This document shows, one piece after another, positions 10,629 through 21,585 of a DNA stretch of 64,000 nucleotides. The stretch covers positions 992,001 to 1,056,000 of the forward strand of contig CP136492.1 of the NCBI GenBank assembly GCA_032768795.1, given 5' to 3'. The stretch is from Tremella fuciformis (taxonomy: Eukaryota; Basidiomycota; Tremellomycetes; Tremellales; Tremellaceae). A program made the position numbers and the translations under genes. The notes beneath the pieces were generated by a model. It saw only the letters and a program-made list of their open reading frames with translations. It had not been told where the DNA came from and ran no database searches. The stretch's first letter is position 1. The number at the start of each line of letters is the position of its first letter.

Positions 10629-11690
10629 ATGCTCCCTCCCGACGCGCTGGCCACGGCTGTCTTGCCGTCGGCGCCTCTGCCTCGCCGCCCACTGTGCCGC
10701 GCTGGGGCCAACCTCCGCTCGTGTCTCTCTCCGCCCCGCACTCCCTCGTATGGTATGCTCGACTCGCTTCCCATGTCCGCATCCTCTTCTCGAAGCACCT
10801 CGTTCTCCAGTGGCAAGTCGGTCAGGTGGGAAGGCGAGGCCAACGGCTGTGCCGTGACCGTGAGTCATCCCTCGAAAGGCTCCTTGGGCTGTGTTGACCC
10901 CGCCCAGTCATACCACCCTACCTGGTCAAAGACAGAGTACGACCGAACCCCGCTCGAACCTCCAGCCGAACACGAGCGGATGTGCGTCTTGCCAGAGCGC
11001 AATTCGCGAGCCATCCCCTCGTCAATGGGATGCTTTGGCATCGACCCTTCGTCCCCTGTCGACGAGAGATTCCCCCAGTTCCCTCCGATCCCTCCGCCCA
11101 TATACTCGCCCACCAACTTCCTCGACCTCCCTTTCGCCTTTGCCGACGACGAGTCGACCGAGTCGATGCGCATCGCCACGCCTCCTTTGCCGGATGAGGA
11201 TGTACCAGTCGCACCAGAGCCCGCCGGCGATGCTGCGGTGGACGAAGATCACGCATGGGAAGAGTGCATGCAGCGCAGAAGAATGATGTTCGCCTCGATG
11301 TGTGGTCCGAAAGCCTGTCAGCCAGAATTTGAAGGCTACAGGAGTGTCTCCTCAACATTGGCCGACATTCTGCGGAATATGGGCTGCGCCGAGGACGGCG
11401 ACTGCTTGACACCCGTGCCAGAAGCCGCGGACGCCTCATCCGATTTCACCCCGGCCGACGACTGCGGCTTTGGAGTCACGCTGCAGCGTCTCAACCATCT
11501 TGAAGGCGTCGACGAGGAGATGCCGAGCTTGACCTCGTCCAGCAGCAGCGAGACGGACAGTCAGCTGGAGAGCCCGCAGATGGGCATGGTCGGCGGTCTG
11601 GTGGGCAGTCTGGGCGGCATGTTGGCCGGCATCATGGTGCCCAAGATCATGGTGGACATGGACGTGGACGGTCCCGACGGTGCGCAGTAG
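10629..11690 (+). CDS. Unrecognised Ser-rich protein with KSVRW and EYDRTP motifs
   Basis: Not recognised as a named protein. The ATG at 10629 gives 353 residues if unspliced. A 48-nt in-frame intron at 10860-10907 (GTGAGT...TTGACC..CCCAG) is likely: removing it joins NGCAVT directly to SYHPTWSKTEYDRTPLEPP, leaving 337 residues. The N-terminal half contains KSVRW, which fits the RVxF consensus for protein phosphatase 1 docking, followed by the EYDRTP motif; I recall similar pairs in other fungal proteins of unknown function. The middle is Pro- and acidic-rich. The C-terminus has a poly-Ser acidic stretch, then a Gly/Met-rich hydrophobic segment (GGLVGSLGGMLAGIMVP) that could be a weak membrane or amphipathic region. 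The long leader with a uORF suggests translational control. Confidence 0.6.
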   Translation: MLPPDALATAVLPSAPLPRRPLCRAGANLRSCLSPPRTPSYGMLDSLPMSASSSRSTSFSSGKSVRWEGEANGCAVTVSHPSKGSLGCVDPAQSYHPTWSKTEYDRTPLEPPAEHERMCVLPERNSRAIPSSMGCFGIDPSSPVDERFPQFPPIPPPIYSPTNFLDLPFAFADDESTESMRIATPPLPDEDVPVAPEPAGDAAVDEDHAWEECMQRRRMMFASMCGPKACQPEFEGYRSVSSTLADILRNMGCAEDGDCLTPVPEAADASSDFTPADDCGFGVTLQRLNHLEGVDEEMPSLTSSSSSETDSQLESPQMGMVGGLVGSLGGMLAGIMVPKIMVDMDVDGPDGAQ

Positions 11691-11883
11691 GGCGGTCATC
11701 ATCTGTACCATTCTCCATCGCATGTTCCCTCATATACACTTTGCATTGACGACCCGTATGAATATCATGAGTCCCCTGCATCGTCATTTGCAGTAGCACT
11801 CTGAAGCCGAGCCCCCTCCGACCCGAGGTGTTTTTCATCCCCGATTTCAATCTGCTCTTGCTTTCTTCTCTCATCTGCACATT

Positions 11884-14267
11884 ATGGCTTCGCCCATCGC
11901 ATCGACCTCGAAGCTGCCAATCAGTGCCGATCATGCTTCTTCTTCCCAGCGTAGACACTCAGGCAACGAAGACGCCGTGCCCATACCCGCCCTACGCCGC
12001 CTGCCCCCAGAACTCATCCCGACCATCCTCTCGCATGTCCCCCCTCGACTCCGGACGCGAACGGCCCTTGCCCTCGGGGCGGTCTTGCCAGACTACCCGG
12101 TACCCCAGCGACAGGTGTACGAGCATGTCGTCGTGGCCAGGGCGGCGCAGATTATGCCCCTCTGGAGGAAGATGAAGGATGATGAGGCTGGGTCGGGCAT
12201 GGTGCGGACCTTTGCGCTGGTGGGTAAACCTAGCCCAAACAGACAATGCGCACTCGTGAGACGAGATAGAAGAAGGTGATGCTGATTATGCAGGAATCAT
12301 GGAGGGGCGACGCAGATATCCTGAACAAGTGAGATCGGGCAGCTCGCAGGCCTTGGGTGGAGCTGACGAGCAGCGCGCTGCGGTGTCTGCCCCACCTGGA
12401 CACAATGATGCTCAACCTCGGCACAAACTTCGCCCCAGAACACCTTGAAGAGATGTTCGAGCGGCCCCGGCCAGCCGTCAGACGACTGGAGATGCGTTTC
12501 CGGCCCTACGTCTCGCAGGCGACGTACTATACCTTCCTCAAGGGCTCGTATTTCGACACGGCGATCGAGATGCTCGCCCGCCGCTGGCCGGCGGTCCCGT
12601 CGTTCACCCATCTCTCCATCATCCAGGACCCGCCGCCCCGATCCTCCGAGCCCCCGACGGCCTTCACGTCCACCGCCAACTCGCTCGCCTCGTCGATCGC
12701 CGACCTCTCGCTGGACCAAACTGGCCCAGCCCAGGAGCGCGACTCGTCCTCTGAGGAGGAGGCCTCTGGCACTTCCACGCCGCCCACGTCGACCGATGCG
12801 GATCCACAGCTGTCGACGCTCAACAAGGGCTACTCGGGTAACGGCCCTTTTCCCTACCTCACGGAAAAGCTACAGTGGACCAAACCAAAGTCGTTCGCCC
12901 AGCCCATCGTCTTCTTCGACATCAAGTGCCTCGCGCGCTTCGGCGCCTCGCCCGTCGCGGCCCACCTGACCCATCTGCGCCTGCGCGTCCCGTCGCGCGA
13001 GCTGGCGTACGTCTTGATACAGCGGCCTATGTTTCCGAACCTCACGTACCTCGATATCTCCACCACCAACCTGCGCCTCGACACCACCCTCGCGGGCCTG
13101 CTCAAGATGTACTGGAAGCTCGAGCACCTCGTCATTGACCGCGTCAACCTCTTTGGCTTTACCGCGAGGGATAAGGGCGCCGAGCTGTGCGAGGATCTGA
13201 GTGGCATCATCCTCTCTGCGTGTTTGGCGCGGGGCAAGGAGAAGGAGCGGCAGATTGCCGCGTGGGATCTGGGAGACCGCACGCGTGCGGCAGAGGCAGA
13301 AGCGGCGCAGAGGGAGGAGGCTGCTCGGCGTCAAGCGGCCCGAATTGCTAGGCAACAGGCTACTCGCGAGGATGGAGCGGAGAGCGGCGAGGACGCCGGG
13401 CCAGACGAGGCTGAAGATGAGGACGAAGTTACGGAACAGGAAGAAGCTGTCGATGCAGCTGCTGTACAGGCTCGCCTGGAAGCCGAAGCCGCCGAGATGG
13501 AACGCCAGCGACTCCTCGCTGTGGCCCGTTCGCGTCGCGGCCATCGGTCAGCTGCCCAATCCACCTTCTCGCTCCGTGATCGACCGCGACGAGGAGTGGC
13601 GTCGACCGCCATTGCAGCACCGACTATACCTGTCCCGCCCCCGGACAGGCTCTACATGGTCCTGCCGCCCCTGCCTGCGCTTAAGAGCGTGTCCATCGGT
13701 GGGGAAGCACACGGCGTCTCGTCCTTGAAGGTCAAATACTGGGACGAGTCCTTCCATCACGGATGGAAGTCTGGCCTCGAGAAGCTGCTGCACTGGGCCA
13801 CGCTCACGGCTGAGCGCTACGAGCGCGCCCGCCGCAAGGCGGACGAGTGGATCAGGACGGAAGTCCAGCTCGCTCAGCAGGGCCAGAAGGGCAAGGCGAA
13901 GAAACAAACGGGAACACGGCCGCCTACAGACGTACGGCTCTACCGGTTCCCTTTCCCTGGAGAAGTGGTCGAGCCCCCCTCGTCCGACGACACCACCGGT
14001 CCATGGGCTGGTCTCGTAAGGGTGGAAGAAGACGACAGGGGGTATCTTGCCATGTACCAAGACGCCATTGGCGATGTCGAGCTGTACTTGTCCGGACAGG
14101 GACTGGCCCCCTGTGTCCTGTGCACAGTACCGGACTGCGAGGGCCCCGCTCGGCGCGGCGCCGAGGGAGAACGGGTGGATGGAAGAGGAGGTATGAACGG
14201 CGTGCATAGGCCCGGGTGCGGGCATATGGTCGGGAGGCGTATCTGGGGCTGGGAGGGTGTCGAGTGA
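11884..14267 (+). CDS. F-box-like protein with large acidic/coiled-coil insert
   Basis: The first exon (ATG 11884) contains ALRRLPPELIPTILSHVPP, an F-box-like helix start, followed by a basic helix region. This suggests a Skp1-binding adaptor of an SCF ubiquitin ligase or a relative. The main exon from about 12343 to TGA 14267 begins near PWVELTSSALRCLPHLDTM and has leucine-rich-repeat-like spacing (LTYLDISTTNLRLDTTLAGL). A long Glu/Ala/Arg coiled-coil or disordered region follows (about 13270-13570), then a C-terminal segment with CVLCTVPDCEGP. The junction between the exons is ambiguous: one canonical choice is 12224-12342, the other uses a small exon 12294-12329 and a 21-nt intron. The exact substrate role is unknown. 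Confidence 0.6.
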
Positions 14268-14648
14268 CCGTTGTAGCGATTAGCACCTTGTCATCTTGTC
14301 ATAATGTGTGGACGCGCCTGACTTTTATCGTGAGCGACAAGGTCCGGGGCCAATTGCTTCTTCGACACATGCTTGTTCTTGCGGTGATGATATGCCTCGT
14401 TGGGCGTGTCGAGCAGGAACGACCCAGAGACTTCAGCCCGGAATGAAGGATCAGCCGAGCCGAGATGACGTGACCTGCTGCACGGGACATGCTCTCCAAG
14501 CTGGCGTCTTTGGGTCTTGGTCGGCTGCTCGCCTCGCTGGTGTTTATTGCCCGTCATGAACCTTGCCTGACTAGGGATGGCCATATAAGGTGAGCATGTA
14601 GCCTACATATGGTCTCCGTCGGTGCTTGACTGAGACTGTACAGTGGCA
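14268..14648. other. Intergenic gap
   Basis: The 381 bp between the F-box-like gene and the secreted-protein gene hold no recognisable gene. The promoter of the downstream gene is expected here. Confidence 0.35.
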
Positions 14649-15858
14649 ATGGCACACTTGTTGTTGCTGCTGAGCGTGGGGGTCGCGGTGAGAGGCGCCC
14701 CGGGGCCCATCACGAGCCGCGATACCGACACGCATTGGAACTGCCCCGCACAAGAGTCGATCGAGACGGCGTACTACAGCTGGTGTGAGTGCTCCTCCGA
14801 CCTGATCTGCACTTTCGCACGCTGCAGGAGGTCCTCGCTGACGATGTGAGGCGCGGCGCAGGACAAGACCCAGACTAGGGAGCTGATCGGCGCTATCGTC
14901 GATGCGGAGTACTCGAATGCCCCCACGAGCTATCAGACGAATACGGATGACCTCGAGCTGTTCTGCAACTACGGCACGTCGTACTCTGACACGGTGGGCC
15001 CTCGTCCCTCTTCCCTCTCTCCACCTTGAGCTGACGGGCAGGACTACATCACTTGTCATTATTACGCTGGAGGCGGCGTGCGTCGACCGCCTCTCGAAGA
15101 GGCTGGGATGGGCTAATGGCAGGAATCGATTAGACAAAGTGCGAACTCGGACCAAAGCGCCGACTGCCCCGACCTGTCGCAGACGGTACCGCAGCCGTCC
15201 CCCGGGGTCAACTACCGCCGGCGGCAGCAGGCCAAGCGCGCCATCCCGGTCGGCACCACCAGTCTGTCTCCTCCCCTCTCCTCCCCTCTCCCATCCCCCA
15301 TTCCTCACTCGGACTCTTTCGCCCTCTCTTCTCTTCTCCCCCCGAGGGACCCTCACTGCTCCGCACTGTACTTAGTCTGTGGTCTTGAGGGCTTGCTGAC
15401 CGCCCTCAGGCCCCGCGTTCGTGTGCCCCTGGACGAGCGACGACGCCGACACGTACCTCACGCTCGCCGAGACGGGCGGGGGCGTCCAGGCGCCCGGCAA
15501 CAGCGCCGGCCTCGGCTTCAGCACCCCCGCCACCAAGAACACGCAGATCTACTACTCGTGCTACATCACCGTCGGGTCGGGCTCCGTGTCGTGCGACTAC
15601 CTGTGGGACCCGGTGAGCAGCACGCCGCATGCGCAGTGCCAGTCGTGGGTGCAGTTCATTGACGGGCAGGATACCGGGCTGGAATATGCGGGCGACACGA
15701 CGGCCGATTATGGCGTGTGTCCCGAGACGCTCTGCGACGCCAAGACGAGCGGCACGCATAACATGGGTCGCCGCGGTGTTTTTATCGAGACCAACAGGCA
15801 GAGGCTGCAGAGCAGGCAGGTCAAGGCCTCTGACCTGCGCGCGAGGCTCAAGCGATAA
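14649..15858 (+). CDS. Small secreted cysteine-containing protein
   Basis: Not a family I can name. The ATG at 14649 starts a clear signal peptide, MAHLLLLLSVGVAVRG, followed by APGPITSRD. Exons join through short introns to DKTQTRELIGAIVDAEY, YGTSYSDT/DYITCHYYAGGG/ESIRQSANSDQS, a basic segment VNYRRRQQAKRAIPVGTTS, and a last exon with PAFVCPWTSDDADTYLTLAE, IYYSCYITVGSGSVSCDY and VCPETLCDAKTSG. The RRRQQAKRA stretch could be a Kex2-like processing region, leaving a mature cysteine-rich C-terminal domain. The C-terminus is basic (LRARLKR) with no membrane anchor, so secretion is likely. Role unknown. Confidence 0.6.
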
Positions 15859-16045
15859 GTCAGTTCGGTATGCAATTTTGGGATCTGGATCGTGGGAAGA
15901 CGTGTCAGCAGGTCGTTCAAACGTAGAATTATCGACGCCGAGTCCTTCGTCTGTTCTAGCCTGAGGATATCGAGGCACAAGGGCTTGACAATTTCCTTCA
16001 TTGGCCGCGATTCGCCTCGTCCGGGAGAGACAGCCGTGCATGCGC

Positions 16046-17089
16046 TCAGAAGGCCCCGATGCGTGCGCCACCGCTTATCAGCACTTCTCGGCTCTTCCCA
16101 CTGAATAGCCCTTTCCACAGCTCGTCTCGGACCTCGTTGAGCGTCAACAGGGTCCTCATTTCTACGCATCAGCAATACTCGCTGACCCAAACATCTGCTC
16201 CTCACTGCTGTCCTTGTGCCCAACGTCCAGCAGTAGAACCGTGTCCTTGCTGACTTTGACGGCTCCCTCTTCCAGCAACTTGCCGACGCGCGCCGGCGTA
16301 CCCACTGCTATGCTCACGCGGGTCTTCTGCAGGTATTTGATTTGCTCGGCGAGTTTGAGATGCTTGGCGAAGAGCTTTGCCACCTCTCCTGGCCCCTTGT
16401 GATCCCGGACAGCCCGGACGACATCGGCACACCGTAGGCCGGACAGGCAGAGTATGATCACGCGTGGTGCTGATGTTGGCGCCTTCTTGACTTTGCCCAA
16501 TGTCGATTTCAGCCGAGCGTGAAGAGGGGCATAGGCGTCCTCGCTGCTGTTGGGAGGATCGGATAGAGGTTCGAGCAGAGATGATAGCGGGATGGACAGG
16601 TCGGATAGTTCGAGAGGCGTGGCTTTTGGCATGGACGCTTTGAGCGAAGCTTCCAAGAGGCCAGCGAGCACCTCAGGTGGGTACTGAGTCGAAGATAGGT
16701 CTGACGGGGCCTCAGTCGTGGCGGCAAACTTCTGCACAGCGTCAACATGCAGGCGAGAGGAGCGGTCAACGACTGACCTTTGCCCTTCTCAGTTTTTCCT
16801 TTTCCTTCTTCCGCCGCCGCTTCTCTGCCTTTCTGCTCTCCTCGTCCTCATCGCGGTCTACAGCTTTCCGCTTTGCCCCAGCTAACGAGGTCTGTGCGCG
16901 CTCATCATCCTCTGCGCCGTCGTCGTTGTCGTATTCTCCATCGGCAACTTCAAATCCCTCGTCTCCCTCGTCGTCGTTCGGCCTGGAGCCTGAAGATCCC
17001 GCCTCGGAGTTCGCTATAAGGTTCTGATCCAGCTCGAAGCCATCATCGAGGTCGTCGCCGCCCGTCTTGCGCGTCGCAGTCTGCACCAT
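16046..17089 (-). CDS. CMS1: CMS1-like 90S pre-ribosome subunit
   Basis: CMS1 proteins are associated with U3-containing 90S pre-ribosomes in the nucleolus. The ATG is at 17089. Exon 1 encodes an acidic N-terminus (DDLDDGFELDQNL) and a basic stretch ending KRRRKKEKEKLRRAK. A short intron leads to KFAATTEAPSD and the degenerate helicase-like core: PRVIILCLSGLRCADVVRA, KLFAKHLKLAEQIKYL, SIAVGTPARVGKLLEEG and DTVLLLDVGHKDS. A 44-nt intron (GTGAGG...GCTGATGCGTAG) then joins DVGHKDS to KMRTLLTLNEVRDELW and the terminal GGARIGAF with stop at 16046-16048. Without this splice the frame ends early. The GTPARV and LLLDV elements are relics of DEAD-box motifs, typical of the family. Good confidence. Confidence 0.82.
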
Positions 17090-17402
17090 GTCGTGAGCCT
17101 AGAGAGATAGAAATGCACAGGCAAAAATCAACTTTGAAATGCTAAATCTGTTGTCCACGTGGTACCGGCAGTGCCTGATTGTCAAGCGTCATTTTGGGTG
17201 AGATCCCGTAAAATGAGGCGTTCGTCGACGTCGGCCACCGTCCTCAACATGGAGGCAGTGCAACACCACGCATCATTGGCATTGACATTGTCACACGCAC
17301 ACCTCGTCCCGTTTCGCGACACACTCACAAAGGAGCTCATTGCAGCTCGGCCAGTGACAAAACCCTTCGACCTTCATGAGAGCCAGATAACATTCACTCC
17401 TC
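17090..17402. promoter_or_regulatory. Divergent promoter, CMS1/GH9
   Basis: This 313-bp region lies between two outward-reading genes and should contain both promoters. No other feature was seen. Confidence 0.35.
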
Positions 17403-19508
17403 ATGATCCGACCACCAGCCTCCTTACTGCCGCTCCTCCTCGGCCTCGGCGGACGGCTTGCCCTCGCTCAGCTCACCCCGAGCGCGACGTATGAGCCGCC
17501 GGCAGCGACGAGCGGGACCGTGGCCTCGACTGCCACACCAAACGCGCAATGGGCGAACGTCCTTGGCAACACGCTGTGGTTCTACGATGCCCAACGTTCG
17601 GGCAATCTGGACGAGGGAACGTATCCCAACCGTGTCAGCTGGAGGAACAACTCGGCGCTGGAAGATGGAAGCGATTGGAATATCGATCTTACTGGGGGCT
17701 GGTACGATGCAGGAGACGTCAGTGCTCAGTGTGGCCACGCTGCCGAGGTGAACTCATCAACAGTATATCAAGGCGACGTTTCCTCTCGGCTTCAGCATGT
17801 TTGCGCTGGCTTGGGGCCCTCTCACTTGGGGTCAGGGATATGACGCCGCAAATCAGACTGCATACCTGGACGCCTCCCTCAGATGGGGTTTTGACTGGCT
17901 CATGAAGGTGTGTGAAGCCCCTCCCAATCTTGCAGGTAGGGCTGACGACAGGCGCATCCCTCGGACGATGTCCTGTTCATGCAGGTCGGCGACGATACCA
18001 TCGACAACAATTACTGGGGAGGAGATCAGGACATCCCGACGCCTCGACCAGGGTACCCGATCAACTCCTCATCACCGGGTACAGATGGGTGGGCATCGAC
18101 GGCATCCGCATTCGCTCTTGGTTCGCTATTGTACACTCCTTCAGTGGTCTGGAACGTCACGTCCACATCATCCCCGCCTACCGCACCGTCACTAGCCAAT
18201 GCGACCTATGCCCAGCAGCTTCTCAAGCACGCCGAGACACTCTACAACGTCGCCAACACCACAAGACCATTTGTCTCGTTTGACGATTCAGTTCCTGCCA
18301 TCACAGCCGCCTACGGCTCGACGGGGTACCATGACGATCTGTGTATAGCAGCTCTGTCCCTGGCGGCTGCTACAAATAATTCGGATTACTACTCCGACGC
18401 TTATTTCTGGTACACAAACGGCAGTCTGACGGGGAGCCAGCAGATATGGAACTGGGACAAACGCACAGCTGCGGCTTACGTCCTCTTCGCCGAGATATCC
18501 AATGCTAGACCAGGGTTGGCTGCCGGAGCCGGACTGGAAGTCAATGTTACCGGGTGGCAGACCGAAGTGGAGAGCTACTTTGACAAGATTGTGAATGGCA
18601 ACTTCAAGGACGCCTCCATGACGAAAGGTCAGTGCTCATCACCCGCTCAGCATCAAGCTGACAGGTAGGCGGCTTGATATACTTTGGCAAAGACAGTCAA
18701 GACAACTCTTTACAGCCCGCGTTGGCGGTGGCCACCCTCATGTTGCGTTATGCGCCAATAGCATCGAGCAGCGATAAGCAGCAGTCGTACCTCGTGAGTC
18801 TCGCTTGATGTGCGCGAGATCGTTTCTGATCACCAGAATTTCGCCCAAAGTCAAATCGACTATATTTTAGGTGACAATCCGATGAGCTGTCGGTCCAGAC
18901 ATTTGCATACGATCCAAGCTGATCCTCAGCGGTATACATCGTTGGGATGCACCCGAATTCGCCTCAGAACCCCTCGTCAGCACCGGCTTCGGGCGGTGAC
19001 AATATTGAGGATGTGCGTAACGACCCGCCCACAGAAGCGCATGTGCTATACGGCGGCATGGTCGGTGGTCCGCTTGAGAATGACAAGTTCTGGGACTGGA
19101 GAGACGACTGGGTACAGACCGAGGTGAGTCCAACCAGTGTACCTAAATGGCGATCGCCGAAGTCTGCAGATCGCACTCGATTACAATGCCAACTGGCCGG
19201 CAATAGCGGCGTGGAATGTCAGTGGAGACTGTACCAACCCTGTGATGGGATTTGACAAGCAGCTCGTCAACAATTCAGGTGACCCGTTCTACGTCAGCGT
19301 AGGCGTACGCGAGTACTCTGTGCCTTCTGGGCAGCCGTGCGACGACGCCCTGCCATGCAAAAAGGGCCTATCAGGCGGTGCCATCGCCGGCATCGTCATT
19401 GGTGTTGTGCTGGGAGTAGCACTCGTCGTGTTCCTCCTGTGTTTCTGGAAACGGAGACAAATAGCACGGTGGTGGCGGAAGGGATATGTGGGCGGCAGAA
19501 GAGCGTGA
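17403..19508 (+). CDS. Glycoside hydrolase family 9 endoglucanase, C-terminal membrane anchor
   Basis: GH9 enzymes cleave beta-1,4-glucan by inversion. The N-terminus has a signal peptide ([16 protein letters not shown]). The catalytic-domain signatures run in order: [38 protein letters not shown] (containing the general-base aspartates, rebuilt by splicing), [59 protein letters not shown] (the active-site histidine motif) and [11 protein letters not shown] (the catalytic-acid glutamate). About eight short introns are needed. After the catalytic domain a small linker leads to [20 protein letters not shown], a transmembrane helix, then a basic tail [13 protein letters not shown]. The enzyme is therefore predicted to sit at the plasma membrane with its catalytic domain outside. 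Catalytic residues appear intact. Confidence 0.88.
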
Positions 19509-19883
19509 TGTGGGGGTTGAGGGACATTGGTGTGATCTTGACGACCTTGAACGACATTTACGACGATCTCATAGTTCAGCAGAGCATAGCCAGCTACATC
19601 CAAAACGAATGCAACGCAAGTGTTTCTGTTGGCTCGTACGTGTTGCACAGTCGAACGCTTCGACCGGATACGAGCGCAATGTATGAGGATCGCTTGAGGA
19701 GGATATCCTTTGTCTGAGTCGACCTTTGATGTTACCCCGTCCTGCTGCTCGAGTACGAGATACACACCCCGCCGCTCGTCTGCTCTCGACCAGCGGCTAC
19801 GTGCGCGTCTTCGGAGGACCATCTCTCAGAACACCATCTTCCCAGCCAAGCATCCTCAGTAAAGCTCTGATACCCATATCGCC
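19509..19883. other. Intergenic gap
   Basis: About 375 bp with no recognisable gene; open frames here are short and unconvincing. It should hold the 3' end of the GH9 gene and the promoter of the small gene at 19884. Confidence 0.35.
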
Positions 19884-20382
19884 ATGTCCGGTGCCGTGAC
19901 CCCAAACAGCCCCACGAAGAGTCCTAACCAGGAAACCGTGTATGTCTCTCCTCTGCCGGGATCCCTCGGGAGCGTTCGCAAGGCTGACTCGTCGCAGGCC
20001 CTCCCCGCCACCGGCGTACATCCACACGCCGCCCATTGCGGCCAAGTTCATGTCTGTTCGACCGACCTTCGAGCAAGGCCCGTCGGCCGGACCGAGCAGT
20101 GAGGCCCTCTCTCTGTCGAGGTCCTCGTCTACCGCCGTCGGCTCCACCATTCATGTTGAAGGGAATCAGCAGCCGTGAGCCTGTCAATATTGCCGCCTCG
20201 CATGCTGACGGTGCAGCGACGAGAACAAGCCCCTTAATCAGTCGTATCAGGAGTGGTACCCCGGCGACGCGTCCCATGATGGTCGTCCGGCCTGGTGGAA
20301 CCGCGTCTTCTGCTGTGGCTATGGCCTCGGCTGCTTGCTTTGCCCATGCGGGAGCTGGACGTGCAAGCAGGAGAGGATGTAG
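19884..20382 (+). CDS. Small protein with Cys-rich C-terminal tail
   Basis: Unrecognised. The ATG at 19884 encodes MSGAVTPNSPTKSPNQET. An intron joins this to VPSPPPAYIHTPPIAAKF and a Ser-rich middle ending HVEGNQQP. A second intron (GTGAGCCTG...GTGCAG) leads to DENKPLNQSYQEWYPGDASH and a tail reading VFCCGYGLGCLLCPCGSWTC, then KQERM and TAG at 20380-20382. The N-terminal part is disordered and Pro/Ser-rich. The seven-cysteine tail, dense in Gly and Leu, resembles palmitoylated or cysteine-rich membrane-associated tails, so peripheral membrane attachment is possible. Splice sites preserve frame at both introns, supporting a real gene. Confidence 0.5.
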
Positions 20383-20535
20383 TCAATCTAGTGTTCTGGC
20401 TGTCAAGCCGTATTACTTCAGTGGTCAGCAAGCCTATATATGGTTGTTAGTGAGATGATGCCGCCTGTGGATATGCGATTGTCGTAGTGTACATGGTGCT
20501 GGCGGTGTGTATATGCAGTTGGCTGCGCCCATAGG

Positions 20536-21432
20536 CTAGCCATTCATCATGGCTTCCTCGTCCAGTTCTTCCGAGTGCAAGATCCGCGGAGCTGGCTCTG
20601 CTAGAGGAGGTTTCGCAGGTCGTCGCGGAGGTGTGGGCGTTTTCGGCAGGGCGGCGACAACAGGCATATCCTCCTCTCTAGGTGGTTCCTCAATAACTGG
20701 TCTGCCCGTGACGCCCCAGCCAAGAACTGGCTCTGAACCCGACCATAAGGTGTGTCCTTTCGAATCTTTCGTCCGCTCTAGCTCGTGAAAAGCTACTTTG
20801 GCCTTTCTCGCCAGTCGCTCTTGTCGTCGTGCCCGGACTGGTCCATCGATTGTGTCTGGGCCATGATCAATCAAAATTGGTGGCGCGGGTATGGATCGGC
20901 TGGTCGAGCAAGTGAGGCACGTCTGTCGAGTACGATGACCGTGGTTCTTGTCAGCTGGGATGAGCGGAGAGTCGCATTTGGTTCTGGCGCTCTCACGTTT
21001 GTTGCGCAGCCTCGATGTGAGGCCTGGGACGAGCACGGTGGAGCATGTCCTACACACAGTACGCTTCAAGGCCGGATCCCTGGGCTCAGCGTCCTCGAAG
21101 CATCAGAAAGATTTGACCTACAGTTTCAGCAGATTGTGCACCGCCATGCCCCTGCTGGCTCGCATGTTGTTGCGCGCAACCTGGGCGACTGAAGGTCCAG
21201 CATCTCGCGGCTCGACGACGATCTTGTCATTTGCTTTTCGCGACGAAGGTCCAATGGAAGACGGTTGTGCAGGTCGAGTTGACGGACCAGCGGCAGGGTT
21301 GCCGAGCATTTGTTGGAGGTAGATTGATGACTGAAGGGTGTAGTTGTATCGATGAAAGAGGTCCTTCTGTGTGACCGGCGGCGGTCCAGCAGGAGCATCG
21401 GACTGCTTGCCCTTTCCCTTGCCGCCTTTCAT
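20536..21432 (-). CDS. RPR2: RNase P/MRP protein subunit, Rpr2/Rpp21 family
   Basis: This zinc-binding subunit of nuclear RNase P (tRNA 5' processing) belongs to the Rpr2/Rpp21/Snm1 family. The ATG at 21432 begins MKGGKGKGKQ, then DLFHRYNYTLQSSIYLQQ and NMRASRGMAVHNLLKL. An intron (GTAGGTCAAA...GCCCAG) leads in frame to DPALKRTVCRTCSTVLVPG and, further on, TRQTCLTCSTS: two CxxC pairs forming the expected zinc site, with CKRT-like and RxxC context. The C-terminal ~100 residues are basic then Pro-rich and appear disordered. The family helix-helix-zinc layout is preserved. It lies head-to-tail after MED21 on the same strand, 153 bp apart. Snm1 (RNase MRP specific) is an alternative within the same family. 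Confidence 0.78.
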
Positions 21433-21585
21433 GTTTACCAAGCAATAACTGAATGACAACGAGTTGAAAGACGACGTCAAAATCGTCAAGACAACGCTGC
21501 AACATTTTGGACCAGTCAAGTGGAGGTCGCCTGACCGCAATGAGAGCGCTTGTAGCAGAGTAGGATCTATGCATCTATCACGCAT

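Noticed and set aside
12445..12969. 174-codon frame overlapping the F-box gene
   Set aside because: Arg/Ser/Pro-rich composition is the typical shadow of a GC-rich coding exon in another frame.
16165..16185. A 17-nt intron (GTATTGCTGATGCGTAG) near the end of CMS1
   Set aside because: A canonical 44-nt intron starting at GTGAGG upstream gives the same downstream frame with a better donor and normal length.
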